Assembly: GCA_963204915.1 (NCBI GenBank)
Contig: CAUJHS010000031.1
Span: forward strand, 1 to 64,000
Length of the DNA stretch: 64,000 bases
Source of the DNA: Planctomycetota bacterium
GTDB lineage: Bacteria; Planctomycetota; Planctomycetia; Pirellulales; Pirellulaceae
Direction of reading: 5' to 3'
Shown here piece by piece: positions 42,210-51,685 of this stretch. The notes under the pieces were generated by a model that made no database searches, was not told the DNA's origin, and was given only the letters and a program-made list of their open reading frames with translations. The position numbers were made by a program, and so were the translations under genes. The number at the start of each line of letters is the position of its first letter. Position 1 is the first letter of the stretch.

Positions 42210-43952
42210 TTATTCGGCGTAGGCGCTGCGGGCCAGTCCTTGGAAGAAATGGCGAGCATTGACGCCCAGGGTGCGTGTCCGATAGCCGCCCTCTTGAATC
42301 ACTAAGGTGGGCAGGCGCAAGGTGCCAATCATCTGGCCGTTCTGCTCGAAGTCTTTCGCGCGGAGCAGCCACGTTCCCGTGGGGTCGCCTTTGGCGGGGT
42401 CTAACCCCAGGGCAACGATGAGGAACGCCGGGCGAAATTCGCGAACGGCGTCCAGCGCCTTCGCCAGCGTTTCGCGGTATTGCGGACCGTCTTGAACCTC
42501 GGGCAAAGGATAGTTGTGGTTGAAGCCTTCTCCGGGGCCGGCCCCGCGTTCGTCGGCAAAACCGGTGAAGTACGGATAGGCGAAGTCGGGGTCGCCGTGA
42601 ATCGATACGGTCAGTACGTCAGACCGTTCGTAAAAGATCTCTTGTTGCCCGTTGCCGTGGTGGTAGTCGACATCGAGAATCGCCACGGTTCCGTACCGCG
42701 TGAGGTAATGCGCCGCGACCGCCGCATTGTTGAAATAGCAAAACCCGCCAAAGGTGCGGCGCTCGGCGTGATGCCCCGGCGGGCGAACTAAGGCGTAGGC
42801 CAGCCGCCGTCCGGACAGAATTTCATCGGCGGCGGTCAAGGCGCAATCGACGGCGCGCTTGGCGGCGGGAAACGCATTGGCGTTGATGGGCGTGAAAGTG
42901 TCGATGCAGTAATATCCTGCCAGCACCGAGAGTTCGCGCGGCGGGCGAGCGGCGTTGCGAATGGGAAAAACATACGGATATACCGACTTGCCCCGCGGCG
43001 CGTTCTCACAGGCGCGTTGCAGATAGTCGACAAAATTCGCGTCGTGCACCGCGGTAATGTGCTCCATGCCGTACTCCTTGACGGCAAGCGGCTCGACCAG
43101 GCCTGCGGCTGAAAGTTCGCTGCGAATGACGCTGATGCGCACGGGCGACTCGACGTAACCCCGCTCATGAATGTGGTGAATGTCGTGCTTGTCGTTCACC
43201 GACATGGCGATGGCTTCAACCGGGCGCGGCGCGGCCAGTTGGTGCGGCGCCGGCGCCTTGACGTACCGAAACTCGCGGAGCCGCACGGGGTCGTCGCGAA
43301 ACGACGCCACCACCGCTTCGACATACTCAGGCGGACAGAGATACGAGTACTTTTGCTCCAGCACCGCACGAACCACCTGCCGGACAAAGTCAACTCGCAG
43401 CGGCTGTGGGCGGTCGAGATCGTCATACACCAGGAACGGCATCCCTCCGCCTCCCATGCCAGGAACGGGCGTTTGATACGCCGTGCCGACAATGGGTCGA
43501 GCGCCGTATTGTTCGTAGAACCGCAACCGCGCGGCGCTTTGCTTCCGCAGGGCGGGGTCCTTCGGTTCGCCGTTCTCGTCGGGCGGCGTTTCAAAGAACA
43601 ACCCGCGAGCGCCCAGGCGAACCGCTTCGCTGCGCACTTGCTCGTACAGCGCGGCGCCCACGCCGCGGCCCTTGAGCATTTTTCCCGCGGCCAGGTAATC
43701 GAGAAAACAGAAGCCCACCACCGGATCATGCAGCACGATGGCGAACCCTAGCACGCGTCCGCGCCCGTTTTCGGCCACATACAACATGGCGCGAAACTGC
43801 TGCTGAAAGGGATTTCGCAGCCGCTCGGTCAGACTGTCGATGTCGCGCAGCCCGGCGCCGGGGAACTGATCGGTGAAGATTTGCCGCACTTCACGAATCG
43901 CCGTTTGATTGACCGGAAGAATATCGTCGTACACGCGGCGAATGCGAAACAT
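42210..43952 (-). CDS. GNAT acetyltransferase fused to a histone-deacetylase-fold hydrolase
   Basis: 580 residues. Residues 1-180 form a GNAT domain: acetyl-CoA loop LKGRGVGAALYEQVRSEA (93-110), LFFETPPDENGEP and RLRFYEQYGARPI. Residues 270-575 are an HDAC/acetylpolyamine-amidohydrolase fold: RPPGHHAERRTFGGFCYFNN with catalytic His pair 394-395, ILDVDYHHGNG with Zn ligands Asp429 and His431, Zn ligand Asp518 in ALGLDPAKGDPTG, and EGGY near the C-terminus. All key residues are intact. The chain could acetylate and deacetylate small amines or protein lysines. It is convergent with the DUF1559 gene, 44 bp apart. Confidence 0.88.
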   Translation of the reverse strand: MFRIRRVYDDILPVNQTAIREVRQIFTDQFPGAGLRDIDSLTERLRNPFQQQFRAMLYVAENGRGRVLGFAIVLHDPVVGFCFLDYLAAGKMLKGRGVGAALYEQVRSEAVRLGARGLFFETPPDENGEPKDPALRKQSAARLRFYEQYGARPIVGTAYQTPVPGMGGGGMPFLVYDDLDRPQPLRVDFVRQVVRAVLEQKYSYLCPPEYVEAVVASFRDDPVRLREFRYVKAPAPHQLAAPRPVEAIAMSVNDKHDIHHIHERGYVESPVRISVIRSELSAAGLVEPLAVKEYGMEHITAVHDANFVDYLQRACENAPRGKSVYPYVFPIRNAARPPRELSVLAGYYCIDTFTPINANAFPAAKRAVDCALTAADEILSGRRLAYALVRPPGHHAERRTFGGFCYFNNAAVAAHYLTRYGTVAILDVDYHHGNGQQEIFYERSDVLTVSIHGDPDFAYPYFTGFADERGAGPGEGFNHNYPLPEVQDGPQYRETLAKALDAVREFRPAFLIVALGLDPAKGDPTGTWLLRAKDFEQNGQMIGTLRLPTLVIQEGGYRTRTLGVNARHFFQGLARSAYAE

Positions 43953-44100
43953 GAATCACGCCGACTGCTTCGGCTCCCAGAACCATCGATCAAGGGCTTT
44001 GACGCGCATCGCTATTATACGGCCCAAGCGCGCAGCGCGGGTCCGCGTCGCGTCGACGTTTAATGGGCCTTCCGATGGCAAGCAATCCCGCTGGCGTGTG

Positions 44101-44571
44101 TTACAACAGGGTGACGACCTCGCCTTCGACGATTCCCTGATCGAGCGACCCCCACACGCAGAAGCAATTCTCCTGCAAGGTCGCCTTATCTTCACCTCCA
44201 TCCATTTGAAAGTAGATCTCCCCGGAATCGTCGTACTGGGAGGTGAATCGCACACCAAACGGGACGGGCAACAGCTTACGAAGTTGCGCCGCCGTTACCT
44301 TTTGAAAATTGTCCTGGCCACAGTCCAAGATGCCGTTCAATTCGGCAATCAGTTCAATGGCGCAAAATTCGCGAAACGCTTTGAACCAGCGCACGCGCGC
44401 TTTCCAAAACTTTTGCGCCGTAGGCAGCAAAGCTTGCAGTTCGTCGTCATTTTCGGCGTCGAAACAAACGTCGATGGTGTGACCTCGGTGTTCGAGCTTC
44501 TTCGCATATCCGCCGTAGGTCTTGTCGCGGCGCAAACGATCGAACGGCGCGGGAGCACGCGTTTTCGCCAT
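44101..44571 (-). CDS. Hypothetical protein, weakly DUF2262-like
   Basis: 156 residues from ATG 44571 (MAKTRAPAPFDRL). A beta-rich middle (YGGYAKKLEHRGHTIDVCFD) and a helical segment (WFKAFREFCAIELIAELNGI) are followed by SGEIYFQMDGGED and a short C-terminus. The order recalls DUF2262 proteins, but the match is weak. No signal peptide. Confidence 0.5.
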   Translation of the reverse strand: MAKTRAPAPFDRLRRDKTYGGYAKKLEHRGHTIDVCFDAENDDELQALLPTAQKFWKARVRWFKAFREFCAIELIAELNGILDCGQDNFQKVTAAQLRKLLPVPFGVRFTSQYDDSGEIYFQMDGGEDKATLQENCFCVWGSLDQGIVEGEVVTLL

Positions 44572-44602
44572 AGGGTCCAAGCCGGGGCTCGAGGCTAAGG
44601 GT

Positions 44603-44656
44603 CCCTGGGGAGTCGATCCTTGGAAAGGAAACGTATCCGGAGTCGACTCCCCAGGG
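44603..44656 (-). terminator. Hairpin at the 3' end of the alkyl sulfatase gene
   Basis: CCCTGGGGAGTCGA (44603-44616) and its exact complement TCGACTCCCCAGGG (44643-44656), 14 bp each, separated by 26 bp. It lies 12 bp after the sulfatase stop. The long loop is unusual for a simple terminator. Confidence 0.55.
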
Positions 44657-44667
44657 TATGGGCCATT

Positions 44668-46770
44668 CTACTCGGCGATCGTCGCGCGCGGGACAGCCTT
44701 GTAGGGGTCCTCCTTAGCGAGCCTGGCGGTTGGGGACTTCGTACCGGGCATGATCTCAAAGCGTGGGTCAAAGTCGACCATGGTCGTCGCCAGCTGCCTC
44801 AAGATGTTTACATTGCCTTGCACCTGAGCGGTTCCCTCGGCGATTTGCGCTTCGAGCGTTTTCGCGCCCATCATTGTTTGCTCCAGGTCAGAGCGGTTGA
44901 TCGTGAGGGTCAGGTCCGGCTTGTCGGCCTGGAAGCCCTTGATGTTCGTGAGCGTGGCGTTCTCCAACTCGATCAGGAACTTCTCGCCGTTGTCCGGGGT
45001 GATGAGGTTGATGGTGAATCGCATCCCTTCGGTCTTGCGGCTGTCCATGCGGATACCGAGGAAGTTGAGGAACAATTCGGTGGACATGGCGCGGATCACG
45101 TCGGGGCTGCTCGAATCTCCGATTTCCCCTTGCGGAATCCCGGTCCGGAGTTCGTAGGCGCCAGCGAGGTAGCTGTTCCGTAGACCGGGGTTCTCCTGCT
45201 GGTAGCCCAGCTGCTCGAACACGTCCGCCAGCAGGTCCTTCGCGACTTGGTTCTGCGGTTCGGCCTGCACGAGTTTGTTGAGGATTTCCACGGCGAGCAG
45301 GTACTTGCCCTGGTCGTGGAGTTCCCGACCCCGCGCGAGAATCTTCTCCGCGCCGCCCATCATTTCCACGTAGAGGGGCGCGGAGTCGCTCGGTGACAGC
45401 GGAAGCAGGGTCGCGGGGTTGCAATCCCAGAACCCGAGGTAGCGTTGGATCACCCCGCGGCTGTTGTGCTCCGGCGAGCCGTGGTAGCCGCGGCAGTACC
45501 ATTTGCTCTGCAAGCTCTTCGGTACTTCGTAGACGTTGTGAATCTGGTTGATCGTGACCCCTTGGTTGGCGAGGTGCAGCACCTGGTTGTTCGCGTGGGC
45601 GTAGAGGTCGCGCTGCGCGCGGAGCACTTCCTGAATCCGCTGGTTGCCCCAGCGCGGCCAGTGGTGCGAGGCGAACATGACCTCGGCCTCCAGGCCGAAC
45701 CGGTACAGCGCCTCGCCGATGTATTTCGACCAGATCAACGCATCGCGGATCAGCGTGCCCCGCAGCGTGTAGATGTTGTGCAGCGTCGCGGTGACGTTTT
45801 CCGCCATCCATAGCGCTTTCATCCCAGGGATGTAGGTGTTCATTTCCGCGGGCGCTTCGGTGTTCGGCGTGTTCTGAAAGACCATCTTGACGCCATCGAC
45901 CTCGAGCTCTTCGACGTCCTTTTCGACGATCCGGGTCGGGGCGATCAGTCCGACCGCGCCGGCCGACACCGCCTGGCCGAGGCCCTGGCCCACGTACCCG
46001 TGCGGGGCGACGGGCAGCAGCAGGCCGTACTGGTAAAACAGCCGCCGGTTCATCGCGTTGCCGGCGTAGACGTTTTCGGAAATTAGATGCGCCATGAAAT
46101 CTCGGGGCGCGATGATGGGGACCTTCCCCGACTTCACGTCAGCATCCTGGAGGATGCCGCGCACCCCGCCCCAGTGGTCGCCGTGCGTGTGCGAGTAGAT
46201 CACCGCCGAGATGGGCAGCCCCTTGCCGACGTGTTCCTGGAACAGCTTCCAGGCCGCCCGCGCCGTCTCCGCGGACACCATCACGTCGAACACGATCCAC
46301 CCGGTCTTGCCCTTAACGAACGTGATGTCGGACAGGTCAAACCCGCGCACCTGGTAAATGCCGGGAATCACCTCGTACAGGCCGTAGTTGTTATTCAACC
46401 GAGACTGCCGCAGCAGCGAGGGATGAATGCTATCGAACTCGGCTTGCTGGTCCAGGAATTGGAACCGCTCCATGTCCCAGGCCACGTGTCCGGCGTCGGC
46501 CTGGATTTGAAGGTCCTTCATGGGCGCGAGGAAGCCGCGCTTTTGCTCTTCAAAATCTCTCTCGTCGTCAAACGGCAATGTCGCCTTGGCTCGCTTGAGC
46601 GCCTCGATGGTGAACTTGGACGGCGCCTTGCCTTTCGGATGAAAATGCCCCGCCAAGGGAGCAGCGGCTTGAGCATGCGCTCGGCCTCCCTCGAACACCA
46701 CATGACCGGCGGCCGCGAACGCAGCGCCCATGGCGGGAAGAGACTGGATAAATTCTCGTCGAGTCGACAT
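44668..46770 (-). CDS. Secreted alkyl sulfatase (SdsA/BDS1-like metallo-beta-lactamase fold)
   Basis: 700 residues. Twin-arginine signal STRREFIQSLPAMGAAFAAA. The metallo-beta-lactamase site THTHGDHWGG holds the HxHxDH zinc ligands, and LWMAENVTATLHNIYTLRG, EVMFASHHWPRWG and GYHGSPEHNSRGVIQRYLGF are alkyl-sulfatase blocks. The dimerisation domain (EILNKLVQAEPQNQVAKDLL) and a C-terminal SCP2-like domain (DLTLTINRSDLEQTMMGAKT) complete the usual architecture. It cleaves sulfate esters of alkyl chains in the periplasm. Full length, no sign of decay. Confidence 0.92.
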   Translation of the reverse strand: MSTRREFIQSLPAMGAAFAAAGHVVFEGGRAHAQAAAPLAGHFHPKGKAPSKFTIEALKRAKATLPFDDERDFEEQKRGFLAPMKDLQIQADAGHVAWDMERFQFLDQQAEFDSIHPSLLRQSRLNNNYGLYEVIPGIYQVRGFDLSDITFVKGKTGWIVFDVMVSAETARAAWKLFQEHVGKGLPISAVIYSHTHGDHWGGVRGILQDADVKSGKVPIIAPRDFMAHLISENVYAGNAMNRRLFYQYGLLLPVAPHGYVGQGLGQAVSAGAVGLIAPTRIVEKDVEELEVDGVKMVFQNTPNTEAPAEMNTYIPGMKALWMAENVTATLHNIYTLRGTLIRDALIWSKYIGEALYRFGLEAEVMFASHHWPRWGNQRIQEVLRAQRDLYAHANNQVLHLANQGVTINQIHNVYEVPKSLQSKWYCRGYHGSPEHNSRGVIQRYLGFWDCNPATLLPLSPSDSAPLYVEMMGGAEKILARGRELHDQGKYLLAVEILNKLVQAEPQNQVAKDLLADVFEQLGYQQENPGLRNSYLAGAYELRTGIPQGEIGDSSSPDVIRAMSTELFLNFLGIRMDSRKTEGMRFTINLITPDNGEKFLIELENATLTNIKGFQADKPDLTLTINRSDLEQTMMGAKTLEAQIAEGTAQVQGNVNILRQLATTMVDFDPRFEIMPGTKSPTARLAKEDPYKAVPRATIAE

Positions 46771-47237
46771 GAAACGTACCTGGATCCAAGGGAAGTAGCA
46801 TCAACGGACAGGAGGAATCGACAATCGAACGACTGTCGGCGATCCGCAGTTTCGGAACAAACGGGAAAAGCAAGAAACGACGCGGACCGCAAAGAAGCGG
46901 CGGTAGGTAAGCAAATCTCACGCCACTCGAAATAACTTCCACCGAGGCGCAAATTTCGAGCGTTGTCCAAACGCACTGCGAGGCAACACAGGACAGTCGG
47001 GCGCGCGGTGCGCGCATCATTTTCGCACACTTTTGTCAATTTCGCTCGCGCCCAGGTTGCCCAAAAGGAAAACCGAAGAGGTTTCACGTCTGGAGAGTTA
47101 CGACCTGGCCAAGGAGGCTACGTTTACGAAAATGCGTTGTTGGATTTCCGCAATCAAGCGGCCTTCGTGACATGAAGCGAGAATCTTCTATGATGACGAG
47201 GCCTTAAGCTCTTCGTCCTTGCTATGAGGGTTTCGCC
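46771..47237. other. Intergenic, divergent from the sulfatase
   Basis: About 470 bp. No supportable ORF. Should contain promoters for the divergent sulfatase and isomerase genes; none is clear. GAGGGTTT before the GTG at 47238 is the likely ribosome-binding site. Confidence 0.45.
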
Positions 47238-48146
47238 GTGACGCCTGTGTTGTTTTCCGTCAGTTACGCCGGAGCGTGGGGGCAACATCGCTTGGGACTG
47301 CTCGACTTTCTGGCGAAAGCCAAAACGCTTGGCTATCCGGCCGTCGAAATCGGCGGCAAACGGCCGCACCTCTCGGTGCTCGACTATCGTGACGACGAAA
47401 CGCTGCTTCCGGTGCGCGAGGCGGCCGAGCGCCTCGGCGTCGAGATCGCCACGATTGCCGGCTACACCGATTTCACCTCCGGCCAACAAGCTGCGGAAGT
47501 TCCCTTTATCGAAATGCAAATTGCGTATGTCGCTCAGTTAGCGCGCATGGCGCAAACGCTCGGCGCGAAGATCGTGCGCGTGTTCAGCGGGTACTCCACA
47601 GGGCCGAACGACTACCAGCGCAACTGGACCACGTGCGTCACGGCCCTGCGCGAAGCGGCGGCCGTGGCCGCTGAGTACGGCGTCATCTTGGGACTGCAAA
47701 ACCATCATGACGTGGGCGTGTCGGTCGAGGCGTTCGAAGAACTGCTGGACGATGTGAGTCACCCCAACTTGCAAGCGATGTTCGACCCCTGGTCGCCGGC
47801 CCTGCACGGCGCCGATCTTTACCAGGCGGCCAAACGCTTGGCGCCGCGAATGGTGCAAACCACGCTGGCCGACTACGTGCGGCTGGAGCGGTTTCAATAT
47901 CGGCCTGACTTGGTGAACTACGAGCGACTCGACCCTCCGGCCGTACGCGCGGTTCCGCTGGGCGAAGGCTTCATCGACCTGGAGGCGTTCTTCGCCGGTT
48001 TGCGTGAAGGCGGCTTCAACGGCTACGTGGCCTATGAAATGTGCTCTCCCTTGCGCGGCGGCGGTAGTGAAGCCAATCTCGACCACGCCGCCCGTAAAAG
48101 CTTACAAGTCATCCACCAACTCAGCGAAGCGCGCACGCGGAAGTAG
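47238..48146 (+). CDS. Sugar phosphate isomerase/epimerase-like TIM barrel
   Basis: 302 residues from GTG 47238. Xylose-isomerase-like TIM barrel (AP endonuclease 2 family): VLFSVSYAGAWGQHRLGLLD, LGYPAVEIGGKRP, LGAKIVRVFSGYS, YGVILGLQNHHDVG, HPNLQAMFDPWSPALHG, then VPLGEGFIDLEAFFAGLREG and YVAYEMCSPL. The Glu and His/Asp positions expected for metal binding are present in these blocks. No signal peptide, so cytoplasmic. The next gene on the strand is a Tat-exported Gfo/Idh/MocA protein, an association typical of planctomycete sugar catabolism. Confidence 0.85.
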   Translation: MTPVLFSVSYAGAWGQHRLGLLDFLAKAKTLGYPAVEIGGKRPHLSVLDYRDDETLLPVREAAERLGVEIATIAGYTDFTSGQQAAEVPFIEMQIAYVAQLARMAQTLGAKIVRVFSGYSTGPNDYQRNWTTCVTALREAAAVAAEYGVILGLQNHHDVGVSVEAFEELLDDVSHPNLQAMFDPWSPALHGADLYQAAKRLAPRMVQTTLADYVRLERFQYRPDLVNYERLDPPAVRAVPLGEGFIDLEAFFAGLREGGFNGYVAYEMCSPLRGGGSEANLDHAARKSLQVIHQLSEARTRK

Positions 48147-48284
48147 TTCCGCGTTCTGGTGGTCCTCCGTTGGATGCTTTCTTCTGGATAAGAGCATTGG
48201 CGACGGATGCAGCGGCTTGGCTCGCGTGGTATTATCGTACTAGGTTTCTTGCCCAGTTTCCCATCATCTCTCAAGGATTTCGCG

Positions 48285-49613
48285 ATGAAGCGTCGTGACT
48301 TTCTCAAAACTTCCGCCGCAGCGGCTGCCGCGGGCGCCTTTGTGCCGTATTTCGCTTGGACGCAAAAGTCGTTCGCCAACCAGGAAGCCAACGACCGGCC
48401 CTTGATCGGCTGCATCGGCGTAGGCAGCATGGGCACGGGCGACGCCCACAATCACAATCAGTTCGGCGACATCGTAGCCGTGTGCGATGTGGATTCCTCG
48501 CGCGTCGAAAAGGCCAAACAGGACCCGCAAATCGGCAAGGGCAAGGCCGATGGGTACGAAGACTATCGCAAGGTGCTGGAGCGCGACGACATCGACGTAG
48601 TGAGCATCGTCACTCCCGACCACTGGCACGTTAAGATCGCGGTCGAGGCGCTGGAGGCGGGCAAGCACGTGTTCTGCCAAAAGCCGCTTACGCTCACGCT
48701 CGAAGAAAACCAAATCATTCGCGCCGCGTGCGACAAACACAAAGACAAAGTCTTCTTCGTCGGCACCCAACAACGGGCGCAGGGCAACCTATTCCTGCGG
48801 GCTGTGAACCTGGTGCAAAAGGGCCTCTTGGGCGATATTCAAAAGATCACCGTGGGCATCAATGGCGCCGAAGTCGGCGGGCCATTCCAAAAGACCAAGC
48901 CGCCGGCCGAGTTGAACTGGGACTTCTGGCTTGGCCAGGCGCCGCTGGTCGATTACATTCCGCAGCGCTGCCACTATCAGTTCCGCTGGTGGTATGAATA
49001 CTCCGGCGGCAAGTTCACCGACTGGGGCGCGCACCACGTGGACATCGCCCAGTGGGCCATCAATGAGAACGAGCGTGGAACCGGCCCCGTCGAAATTGAC
49101 GGAACCGACGCCAAGCACCCCGTGCCGTACTCCGACGGCTACCCCACCGTGGACGACAGCTACAACACCGCGCATGACTTCGCCATCAAGTGCAAGTTCG
49201 CCAGCGGCGTGGAGATGATCATCGACAGCCGTAGCGACAACGGCGTGTTGTTCGAAGGGACCAAAGGCCGCATGTTCGTGAACCGCGGCAAAATCACGGG
49301 CCAACCCATCGAAGAAAACTGGGACAAAGACCAGTACACTCCGGAAGACATGGCGCGGCTGTACAAAGGCAAGCCGTTCGACGCCAACCACAAGGCCAAC
49401 TTCTACCTTTGCATTCGCGAGGGGGGCCTGCCCGTCTCGGATGTGTACAGCCACGTGCAAATGATGAACACCTGCCACCTGGCCGCCATCGCCGCACGCC
49501 TGGGCCGCGTCATCAAGTGGGATCCCAAAGCCGAGAAGATTGTGGACGACGAACAAGCCGCCTCCTTCTTCGCCCGCAAACAACGCGAAGGCTACGAAAT
49601 CCCCCGCGTGTAA
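48285..49613 (+). CDS. Tat-exported Gfo/Idh/MocA-family oxidoreductase
   Basis: 442 residues from ATG 48285. Twin-arginine signal MKRRDFLKTSAAAAAAGAFV. Rossmann nucleotide-binding GCIGVGSMGTGDAHN, then IVAVCDVDSSRVEKA, then IVTPDHWHVKIAVEALEAGK and HVFCQKPLTLTLEENQII with the EKP-equivalent QKP. The substrate domain includes FRWWYEYSGGKFTDWGAHHV with the conserved D-W-G-x-H-H block. Probably NAD(P)-dependent and active on a sugar-like substrate outside the cytoplasm. The attC-like site at 49662 lies downstream. Confidence 0.92.
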   Translation: MKRRDFLKTSAAAAAAGAFVPYFAWTQKSFANQEANDRPLIGCIGVGSMGTGDAHNHNQFGDIVAVCDVDSSRVEKAKQDPQIGKGKADGYEDYRKVLERDDIDVVSIVTPDHWHVKIAVEALEAGKHVFCQKPLTLTLEENQIIRAACDKHKDKVFFVGTQQRAQGNLFLRAVNLVQKGLLGDIQKITVGINGAEVGGPFQKTKPPAELNWDFWLGQAPLVDYIPQRCHYQFRWWYEYSGGKFTDWGAHHVDIAQWAINENERGTGPVEIDGTDAKHPVPYSDGYPTVDDSYNTAHDFAIKCKFASGVEMIIDSRSDNGVLFEGTKGRMFVNRGKITGQPIEENWDKDQYTPEDMARLYKGKPFDANHKANFYLCIREGGLPVSDVYSHVQMMNTCHLAAIAARLGRVIKWDPKAEKIVDDEQAASFFARKQREGYEIPRV

Positions 49614-49661
49614 AGCGCTGCCCGACTACCGTTTCATCACTCCCAGATGGGTGCGTCGATT

Positions 49662-49750
49662 GTTTAACCGCTTCTCAACGGGAAGCGCGTATCGCGAAAG
49701 CATGTTGGAGCGTTCTCGCCAACGCGCTCCTCGTTGAGGAGCGGTTAAAC
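49662..49750 (+). other. attC-like hairpin, isolated
   Basis: 89 bp. Ends GTTTAAC (49662-49668) and GTTAAAC (49744-49750) match the attC core consensus RYYYAAC and GTTRRRY exactly. The arms GTTTAACCGCTTCTCAACG and CGTTGAGGAGCGGTTAAAC continue to pair over about 28 bp with three mismatches. It lies 48 bp after an oxidoreductase stop codon and 43 bp before a small hypothetical gene. The near-complete pairing would also suit a terminator or REP-like repeat. Confidence 0.5.
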
Positions 49751-49793
49751 GGGAGCATGGCGTGCGGACTCGGACTAATGGGGGAGTGGGACT

Positions 49794-50351
49794 GTGCGTG
49801 GTATTTGGATACACGGCCAGACAAACGCTCTTGAAATACCGGAAGCGATTCTTTTTTCCCGCTTAGCCGAAACCATTGCATGGTGCAGCAAGGTGCTGGC
49901 CGAAAAGCCGCAGGCATCGATGCGCTCTCCGGAGATTCAGCCCCGCCTGCTGCATGACGGAATCGATGACGCCGTGTGCGAAGTTGGAAACAGACGAAGC
50001 TGGCGAGCTCGTGAGAACTCGCACCAACCGGTCGAAACCTTCCCAGACTTGCTGGAAGGGCGACTAATGGTCTATTTTCCTGATGCGACGCTGACCGATG
50101 GCGCGGCGGAGTTAGAGTCGCAGGGATTTTTCGACGGCTTTAACATCCCGCCGTGGGACACCTGGGTGTCCTATTTTGACGACCAGTTGCCACGAACGCA
50201 TGCCTATAGTCGCTATCTGCTCGCGTATGTTCCACAACCCTTGTTGATGGACGCGGAGCGTGGCATGGTCACTAATGTCGAAGCGTGCATTCAATGGCTT
50301 GCTGACGCAGACGTGAAACTTCGCACGCGAATGACGCAATGGCTCGCGTAA
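49794..50351 (+). CDS. Hypothetical protein, possible cassette gene
   Basis: 185 residues, acidic, Trp- and Asp-rich (WDTWVSYFDDQLPRTHAYSR, LLAYVPQPLLMDAERGMVTN, ACIQWLADADVKLRTRM). No signal peptide or family. It is preceded by an attC-like site and ends 44 bp from the convergent gene at 50396. No attC follows, so if it is a cassette, the array is incomplete. Confidence 0.5.
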   Translation: MRGIWIHGQTNALEIPEAILFSRLAETIAWCSKVLAEKPQASMRSPEIQPRLLHDGIDDAVCEVGNRRSWRARENSHQPVETFPDLLEGRLMVYFPDATLTDGAAELESQGFFDGFNIPPWDTWVSYFDDQLPRTHAYSRYLLAYVPQPLLMDAERGMVTNVEACIQWLADADVKLRTRMTQWLA

Positions 50352-50395
50352 CCTCTCATTATCGGGAATGCGGCCCGTGCGATGCGTGAGGCGGT

Positions 50396-51655
50396 TCAGC
50401 CGGCGTCGGTGAAGCGGCCGCGCTGGTGGCCATCATCCTTGGGCGCTTGGTAGCGAATGGCCAGCGCGGGCGACGACTTCGTCGCTCCGTTCTCCCGTAG
50501 CGAGTGCAAGCCCAGGTCGAGCACCGTGCTGGTGAGCAAGGTGCGCTCCACGGGGTAAGGCGGTTTGCCTTCGGCAAAGAATCGCTCAATGTTCCAGGTG
50601 AGCGCGTCGAAGAACCGCGCGCCCGGCGGTGGAGGCAGCACGAACCACGTAGCGAGCGGCTCCGCCCGACCTTGCACGCTTCCGGCAAAGCTCAACTCGG
50701 AAACCGCTTCGACCAGGTTAAGCACGGCGCCGCGCGTGCCGTCCTGGTATTCGATCAAGATCGCCATCGGCTCTTTCACCTGGTCGCGCACTTCGCCATA
50801 GTTGCGGCTGGGGTTCCTTTGCAGGGCGGCTTCCAGCAGGTCCCAACTCCACATGCCATCGTCTCCGGCGCGCCACACCGCCTCGCCGCGCAAGCCGGTA
50901 ACGCTTTTCACGCCGCTTTCGCCGCCAGTGCGGCGTTCGAGCATCGTTTGCAGCGCTTCAAGTGCGTGAAACAGGTAAATCTCGGCCGGTCCGCGATCAT
51001 AGCCAAAGGCGACCAACCCCTGTTGAAAGCGCGTTCCCAACACAGGATCGATCTCCGGCCGCCGCCAGGTGACGGGAAGCGACGAGCCGGCCATTAGGCT
51101 AAAACCCAGGTCGCGCGCCGTTTGCACCATTTGCGCCGCCTTGCGATGGTCGTACGACAAGTGCTTATCGACAAACACGGGGCACGTTTTGCCGCTGGCG
51201 CGAAACACGCGCACGATCTCCTCGAACAGCTCAAACCGCGGGTACTGGATTTGCCCGAACTCGTTCACGGGGTAGTCGCCATGCTCGATGATGAGCAGCA
51301 CGGCGTCCACGTCCAGCCCTTTTTCACCGCCAAGCGCTTCGGCTACGGTCTTGGAAAGTTCGATTCCATGTTTGGCGCACACGGCCGGTCCCATATCGTC
51401 GGGCGGCGTTTGATGGTTGTACATGCGCGCCAACTCGAACGGGGGCTGATGGTGCTTCCCCTCCCGCGAGTACCCGTAAATGAACCGCCCTGCAATGTGA
51501 TACGCATGCGACCGAAAGCGATAGATCGAGTTGATCGCGGCCACGCGCGGCCGGCGCGGCGGATCATCGGCGCGCGCCACGCCCGCAAGTCCTAACGCGG
51601 CGCCTGCGGCCCCTTGCAACCAAGCGCGTCGCGTCCACACGTTGTTTCGCATCAT
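50396..51655 (-). CDS. Tat-exported Gfo/Idh/MocA-like protein
   Basis: 419 residues. Twin-arginine signal TRRAWLQGAAGAALGLAGVA (start at 51655 or 51652). The N-terminal Rossmann-type region is atypical: RPRVAAINSIYRFRSHAYHI lacks the usual GxGxxG, and VDAVLLIIEHGDYP, VFVDKHLSYDHRKAAQMVQT and LMAGSSLPVTWRRPEIDP follow. C-terminal DGTRGAVLNLVEAVSELSFA fits the oxidoreductase C-domain. It may bind substrate without NAD chemistry. It sits next to an amidohydrolase in the same orientation, 30 bp apart. Confidence 0.7.
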   Translation of the reverse strand: MMRNNVWTRRAWLQGAAGAALGLAGVARADDPPRRPRVAAINSIYRFRSHAYHIAGRFIYGYSREGKHHQPPFELARMYNHQTPPDDMGPAVCAKHGIELSKTVAEALGGEKGLDVDAVLLIIEHGDYPVNEFGQIQYPRFELFEEIVRVFRASGKTCPVFVDKHLSYDHRKAAQMVQTARDLGFSLMAGSSLPVTWRRPEIDPVLGTRFQQGLVAFGYDRGPAEIYLFHALEALQTMLERRTGGESGVKSVTGLRGEAVWRAGDDGMWSWDLLEAALQRNPSRNYGEVRDQVKEPMAILIEYQDGTRGAVLNLVEAVSELSFAGSVQGRAEPLATWFVLPPPPGARFFDALTWNIERFFAEGKPPYPVERTLLTSTVLDLGLHSLRENGATKSSPALAIRYQAPKDDGHQRGRFTDAG

Positions 51656-51685
51656 GCATCTCCCAGTTGAAGTTCCACCTACGCG

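Noticed and set aside
42780..43960. Plus-strand frames over the GNAT-deacetylase gene
   Set aside because: Arg/His-rich shadows of a strongly supported minus-strand gene.
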